Source: Candidatus Doudnabacteria bacterium
Lineage (GTDB): Bacteria; Patescibacteriota; Doudnabacteria; UBA920; O2-02-FULL-48-8
DNA length: 32,919 nucleotides
Assembly (NCBI GenBank): GCA_016186915.1
Contig: JACPKU010000002.1
Location: 1 to 32,919, forward strand
Direction: 5' to 3'
Of this stretch, positions 30,475 to 32,919 are shown one piece after another (position 1 is the stretch's first letter; every line of letters starts with the position of its first letter). Made by a program: the position numbers and the translations under genes. Under the pieces are notes generated by a model. It was not told where the DNA came from, ran no database searches, and saw only the letters and a list, made by a program, of their open reading frames with translations.

Positions 30475-30781
30475 ATGGAAGATATTTTAGACAAAACTGA
30501 ACGCTCGATGCGCTTGCGCAATTATAGCCCCCAAACCATCAAGGCATATCTGCTCTGTATAAGAGAGTATATCATTTTTTCAAAAGAAAGTGGCGCCACA
30601 AACAAGCAAAAAGCGATTGAAGAATTTTTGCTTAATAAGCACCAACGGAAACAATCGCCTGGAAAATGAGGTTGACGTGCGTTATGTCCAAGAGCTCCTT
30701 GGGCATACAAACATACGCACGACTCAAATCTATACCCGAGTGACAAATCCGAAACTTAAGAATATAAAAAGTCCTCTGTAA
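30475..30781 (+). pseudogene. Tyrosine recombinase remnant, IntI-like, with central deletion
   Basis: The first 60 or so codons encode a recombinase N-terminal SAM-like domain (MRLRNYSPQTIKAYLLCIRE). At about 30660 the homology jumps, in a different frame, to the enzyme's C-terminal end (LENEVDVRYVQELLGHTNIR then TTQIYTRVTNPKLKNIKSPL). That end keeps the late His (LLGH) and the nucleophile Tyr (QIYT). Roughly 200 residues, including the catalytic Arg-Lys-His-Arg part, are missing, so it cannot be active. The terminal KSPL resembles the SP-L ending of integron integrases more than XerC/D ends. It is transcribed away from the cassettes, as intI is. Confidence 0.8.
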
Positions 30782-30801
30782 AAAATATGGCTGTGAGTGA
30801 T

Positions 30802-31410
30802 TTACTTCAGAGGTACAAAGGCGAAGCCGGGAAATTCTTCCATCTCGGTTTCTTTTTCTGAAATTTTCTTGATTTTCCAAACCGAATACCCAATCGGGGT
30901 CACCATCACTCCCCCAACTTTCAGCTGGTCAATTAGTTGTTGCGGCAATTCAGCGGCAGTGGCGGAAACTAAAATTTTGTCAAACGGAGCGGATCGCGGC
31001 AATCCCACCGTTTGGCCAGCGGCCGATATTGCTGCCTGTTTAAATTTATATTTAGCCAAATTCTTCCGTCCAAACTCCACTAATTCAGGCACAACCTCCA
31101 CGCCCTGCACTTCTCCCCTACTCCCAACTATTTGCGCCAGCAACGCCGTGGTCCAGCCAGAACCTGAGCCCACGTCCAAAATTTTCTCGCCTTTTTTGGG
31201 ATCCAGCAAATTTAACATAAACAAAACAGTGCTCGGCTGAGAGATTGTTTGTTCCTCGGCAATCGGTAACGGGTAATCAAAATAAGCTTCTTCTCTGAAA
31301 CTTATTGGCACAAAGTCCGCCCGGTCCACAACCTTAAAAACCTGAGCAATTTCTTTGGATCCAAACCCTACTGATTGGTCTAAATAATTATACAAATCCC
31401 GCTGGTTCAT
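30802..31410 (-). CDS. pcm: Protein-L-isoaspartate O-methyltransferase
   Basis: Repairs isoaspartyl residues in aged proteins using SAM. 202 residues. The family opening (FVPISFREEAYFDYPLPI, then AEEQTISQPSTVLFML) is followed by the SAM-binding motif ILDVGSGSGWTTALLAQIVG and by ALPRSAPFDKILVSATAAEL-like sequence (VGLPRSAPFDKILVSATAAE). LKVGGVMVTPIG near the end also matches. It converges on the integrase remnant, 20 bp away, and probably marks the chromosomal side of the integron remnant. Confidence 0.94.
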   Translation of the reverse strand: MNQRDLYNYLDQSVGFGSKEIAQVFKVVDRADFVPISFREEAYFDYPLPIAEEQTISQPSTVLFMLNLLDPKKGEKILDVGSGSGWTTALLAQIVGSRGEVQGVEVVPELVEFGRKNLAKYKFKQAAISAAGQTVGLPRSAPFDKILVSATAAELPQQLIDQLKVGGVMVTPIGYSVWKIKKISEKETEMEEFPGFAFVPLK

Positions 31411-31472
31411 AATTAAACTATAACAGTTTTATACATTTGACACATCTGATACACTTTTGATACACTTCTGAT

Positions 31473-31694
31473 ATGTCTACAACTAAAACTAGGATCAATA
31501 TAAGTTTGTCAGATGACATAACTGATGCACTTGCGAAGTTGGCCCGACGCGACGGGATGCCTCAAGCAACTAAAGCCGCCAGGCTTTTGGAAACAGCCCT
31601 GGAAATAGAAGAAGATCAGGTTTGGGATAAGATTGCTAAAAGGCGCGATACCAAAAACGCGCGCTATCTCTCCCATAAAACCGTCTGGAAATAA
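31473..31694 (+). CDS. RelB-like ribbon-helix-helix antitoxin
   Basis: 73 residues. The N-terminus (TTKTRINISLSDDITDALAK) has the beta strand plus two helices of a ribbon-helix-helix DNA-binding domain. The charged C-terminus (DQVWDKIAKRRDTKNARYLS) would wrap the toxin. It overlaps the next gene by one base (TAATG), the standard antitoxin-toxin arrangement, and probably autorepresses the pair. Direct TGATACACTT-like repeats lie just upstream (31437-31470) and may be operator sites. Confidence 0.82.
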   Translation: MSTTKTRINISLSDDITDALAKLARRDGMPQATKAARLLETALEIEEDQVWDKIAKRRDTKNARYLSHKTVWK

Positions 31695-31981
31695 TGTCTG
31701 CGTTTAAGATTGCCTACCATCATCAGGTGGTTTCTCTGGACCTCCCTAAACTTTCAAGTGAATGGAAAGCAAAAATCAAGCGGGCAGTTGAAGAACGTTT
31801 GACCATTCATCCCGATCTTTACGGCAGACCCCTGCGCCGTTCCTTGAAGGGGTATCGAAAACTACGCGTGGGCGACTACCGAGTCATTTTTAAAATTGAG
31901 AAAAATACTGTTAAAATTTTGATTATTGAGCATCGATCGGTGGTTTACAGTAGGATTGACAAACGAGTCAAGAGTAACTAA
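31694..31981 (+). CDS. RelE/ParE-family toxin
   Basis: 95 residues of the compact RelE fold. LPKLSSEWKAKIKRAVEERL is the helical region, and GRPLRRSLKGYRKLRVGDYR followed by VIFKIEKN is the family signature with several basic residues (Arg, Lys) positioned for mRNA contact. The C-terminal strand ILIIEHRSVVYSR closes the sheet. RelE-type toxins cleave mRNA in the ribosome A site, whereas ParE acts on gyrase. The GDYRVIF pattern fits RelE better, but the target is not certain. It is encoded directly after its antitoxin. Confidence 0.88.
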   Translation: MSAFKIAYHHQVVSLDLPKLSSEWKAKIKRAVEERLTIHPDLYGRPLRRSLKGYRKLRVGDYRVIFKIEKNTVKILIIEHRSVVYSRIDKRVKSN

Positions 31982-31996
31982 TCTGAACCAGAGAAT

Positions 31997-32087
31997 GGAG
32001 AGGTGCCCGAGTGGTTTAAGGGAACGGTTTGCTAAACCGTGGCGCCTAATAAGTGCCCCGTGGGTTCAAATCCCACCCTCTCCGCCA
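31997..32087 (+). tRNA. tRNA-Ser (anticodon GCT)
   Basis: A 91-nt class II tRNA. GGAGAGG pairs with CCTCTCC, followed by discriminator G and an encoded CCA. The anticodon loop within CGGTTTGCTAAACCG gives GCT (reads AGC/AGU). It has a long variable arm and a GGTTCAAATCC T arm. Its last two bases are also the first two bases of a palindromic element. Confidence 0.95.
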
Positions 32088-32205
32088 CTTCTTCGCTCCT
32101 AACAGAGCTACTCCGCCTGCGCCTGAAGCTTCGGCGGATCCTGCGAAGCCTTGTGCGAAGTAGGAGAAGTGCAAGCACCTTGCACTCATTGGGAGCGAAG
32201 AAGTG
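32086..32205. repeat. Palindromic element fused to the 3' end of tRNA-Ser
   Basis: Perfect 14-bp terminal inverted repeats CACTTCTTCGCTCC (32086-32099) and GGAGCGAAGAAGTG (32192-32205) bound a 120-bp unit. A nested hairpin GTGCAAG/CTTGCAC lies at 32169-32185. A second palindrome, TCCTAC...GTAGTAGGA with GAAGCTTTAGC in the loop, follows at 32206-32233. The left arm starts inside the CCA of tRNA-Ser. Confidence 0.65.
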
Positions 32206-32239
32206 TCCTACGAAGCTTTAGCGTAGTAGGACCAATACT

Positions 32240-32479
32240 ATGTATTACGTTTATATTTTACAAAGCCGGAAGGATAGAAGTTATTACACTGGTTCGACTC
32301 AAGACATAAAAAGTCGAATTACCAAACATAACAATAAAGAAGTTAAATACAGTGCAACAAAAGCACCCTTTGATCTTGTCTGGTACTGTGCTTTCAAGGA
32401 TAAAGAAAAGGCACTAAGTTTCGAAAAATATTTAAAAATCGGATCAGGTTTTGCTTTTGCAAGAAAAAGATTAGTTTAA
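32240..32479 (+). CDS. GIY-YIG nuclease-domain protein (UPF0213/URI type)
   Basis: 79 residues. The modified GIY-YIG pair is MYYVYILQS ... SYYTGSTQDIKSRITKHNNK, with the expected Arg after the second strand, and KALSFEKYLKIGSGFAFARK at the C-terminus. Such small stand-alone proteins are common in CPR and other bacteria, and are thought to be DNA-handling nucleases of unclear role. It is flanked by palindromic repeats on both sides and the 3' end is followed by a GC-rich repeat cluster. Confidence 0.88.
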   Translation: MYYVYILQSRKDRSYYTGSTQDIKSRITKHNNKEVKYSATKAPFDLVWYCAFKDKEKALSFEKYLKIGSGFAFARKRLV

Positions 32480-32828
32480 TAAAAACAAATCAGCTCGCCT
32501 GTCCGCCGACTTGTCCGCCCAAGCTTCAGCGTCGGCGGAAGCCTCGGCGAAGGTGGGAATAAAGTCAAGGCCAATAGCAGGCGTTTCTTTACTGAATTAA
32601 GATTTTTTGATATCATAATTTTGAAAGCATCTTATGAGTTGATGATATCAAAGTTTTGAAACTAGTGTCCAAGTTATAGCAAAAATCGCTAAAGCGTTAG
32701 GTATTCACGTTGAAGATTTGCTGAAATAATATGAAGAGTCAAACAATAACTTTCTAGTCTCTTCAGCAAGTGATATAGTTAATCAAAGGTCGATGATTTA
32801 ATCAATAAAATAATGAGGTCAAAAATCT
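32480..32828. other. Repeat cluster and non-coding stretch
   Basis: Bases 32490-32560 carry GC-rich dispersed palindromes (GTCCGCCGAC, AAGCTTCAGCGTCGGCGG, CCTCGGCGAAGG). Bases 32606-32656 have the mirrored pair TGATATCA...TGATGATATCA. An HTH remnant follows. No intact gene is seen. Confidence 0.5.
32646..32729 (+). pseudogene. C-terminal remnant of an Xre-type HTH regulator
   Basis: After a stop codon, one frame reads FETSVQVIAKIAKALGIHVE then DLLK and TAA. This is the usual end of an Xre/Cro-type helix-turn-helix domain (…VIKIAKALGVSLDELL). No start or first helices are visible upstream, so it is a decayed fragment. Confidence 0.5.
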
Positions 32829-32919
32829 ATGGCATTATTTCTTGGAGTCCATGATCTAAAAAAGAATATGGGCAGTGGCTGGGAAGGTTATAAAAAGGCC
32901 TGTGCCGAGCTTGGCTGCC
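32829..32919 (+). CDS. Partial gene, 5' end only
   Basis: An ATG preceded by GAGG opens a frame that stays open to the window edge (30 codons: MALFLGVHDLKKNMGSGWEG then YKKACAELGC). The opening resembles small DUF4242/nickel-binding-type proteins, but 30 residues are too few to be sure. Confidence 0.5.
   Translation, partial: MALFLGVHDLKKNMGSGWEGYKKACAELGC

Noticed and set aside
29068-31981. Fic, Nudix, GHKL and RelBE genes as one defence island
   Set aside because: RelBE lies outside the attC-bounded array beyond pcm, the genes are on different strands, and no hallmark defence effector is present. The integron reading explains the layout better.
1-32919. CRISPR array
   Set aside because: No regularly spaced direct repeats with unique spacers were seen; the repeats present are isolated palindromes or pairs.

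Overview
The window looks like chromosome from a Patescibacteria (Candidate Phyla Radiation, probably Parcubacteria-like) genome. The grounds are the compact gene spacing, frequent ATGA stop/start overlaps, weak or absent Shine-Dalgarno sites, reduced or patchily extended housekeeping proteins (ThrRS without its TGS domain, PrmC and GatB with odd insertions), a VirB2-like pilin gene inside the gat cluster, and many short dispersed palindromes of the kind common in these genomes. This placement is inference: no rRNA gene is present. TAA, TAG and TGA are all used as stops, so there is no UGA recoding.

Left part (1-8800): tRNA-Tyr and tRNA-Thr plus a broken tRNA 5' half, then the minus-strand operon rpsB-tsf-TPR protein. 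Next comes a visibly GC-richer minus-strand purN-purD unit with its own promoter region and terminator, bracketed by two 76-bp near-identical direct repeats. After it are rpmE, prfA-prmC and rplY (bL25).

Middle part (8800-27670): a zinc-ribbon protein, rodA and a membrane-anchored hypothetical protein (minus); dnaE; thrS behind a T-box leader; miaA; a small hypothetical gene with a palindrome over its start; gatC-gatA-pilin-gatB (minus); lemA-htpX; recX; clpC-comF. These are core translation, cell-wall, replication and proteolysis functions.

Right part (27670-32919): an accessory region. I read 27674-30781 as a fossil integron. A tyrosine recombinase remnant with an IntI-like C-terminus (plus strand, centre deleted) diverges from a minus-strand array of two cassettes. 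Cassette 1 holds a GHKL ATPase; cassette 2 holds a Nudix hydrolase and a Fic protein. Each cassette ends in an attC-like imperfect palindrome, and an attI-like GTTAGGC core lies between integrase and array. The first bases of each cassette are complementary to the R'' box of its own attC, as expected for excisable integron cassettes. Beyond it lie pcm, a RelBE-type toxin-antitoxin pair, tRNA-Ser with a palindromic element fused to its 3' end, a GIY-YIG protein, a decayed HTH regulator and a gene cut by the window edge.

The main things to check are the fossil integron, the repeat-flanked purN-purD operon, the thrS T-box, and palindromes inserted in frame inside prmC and clpC.
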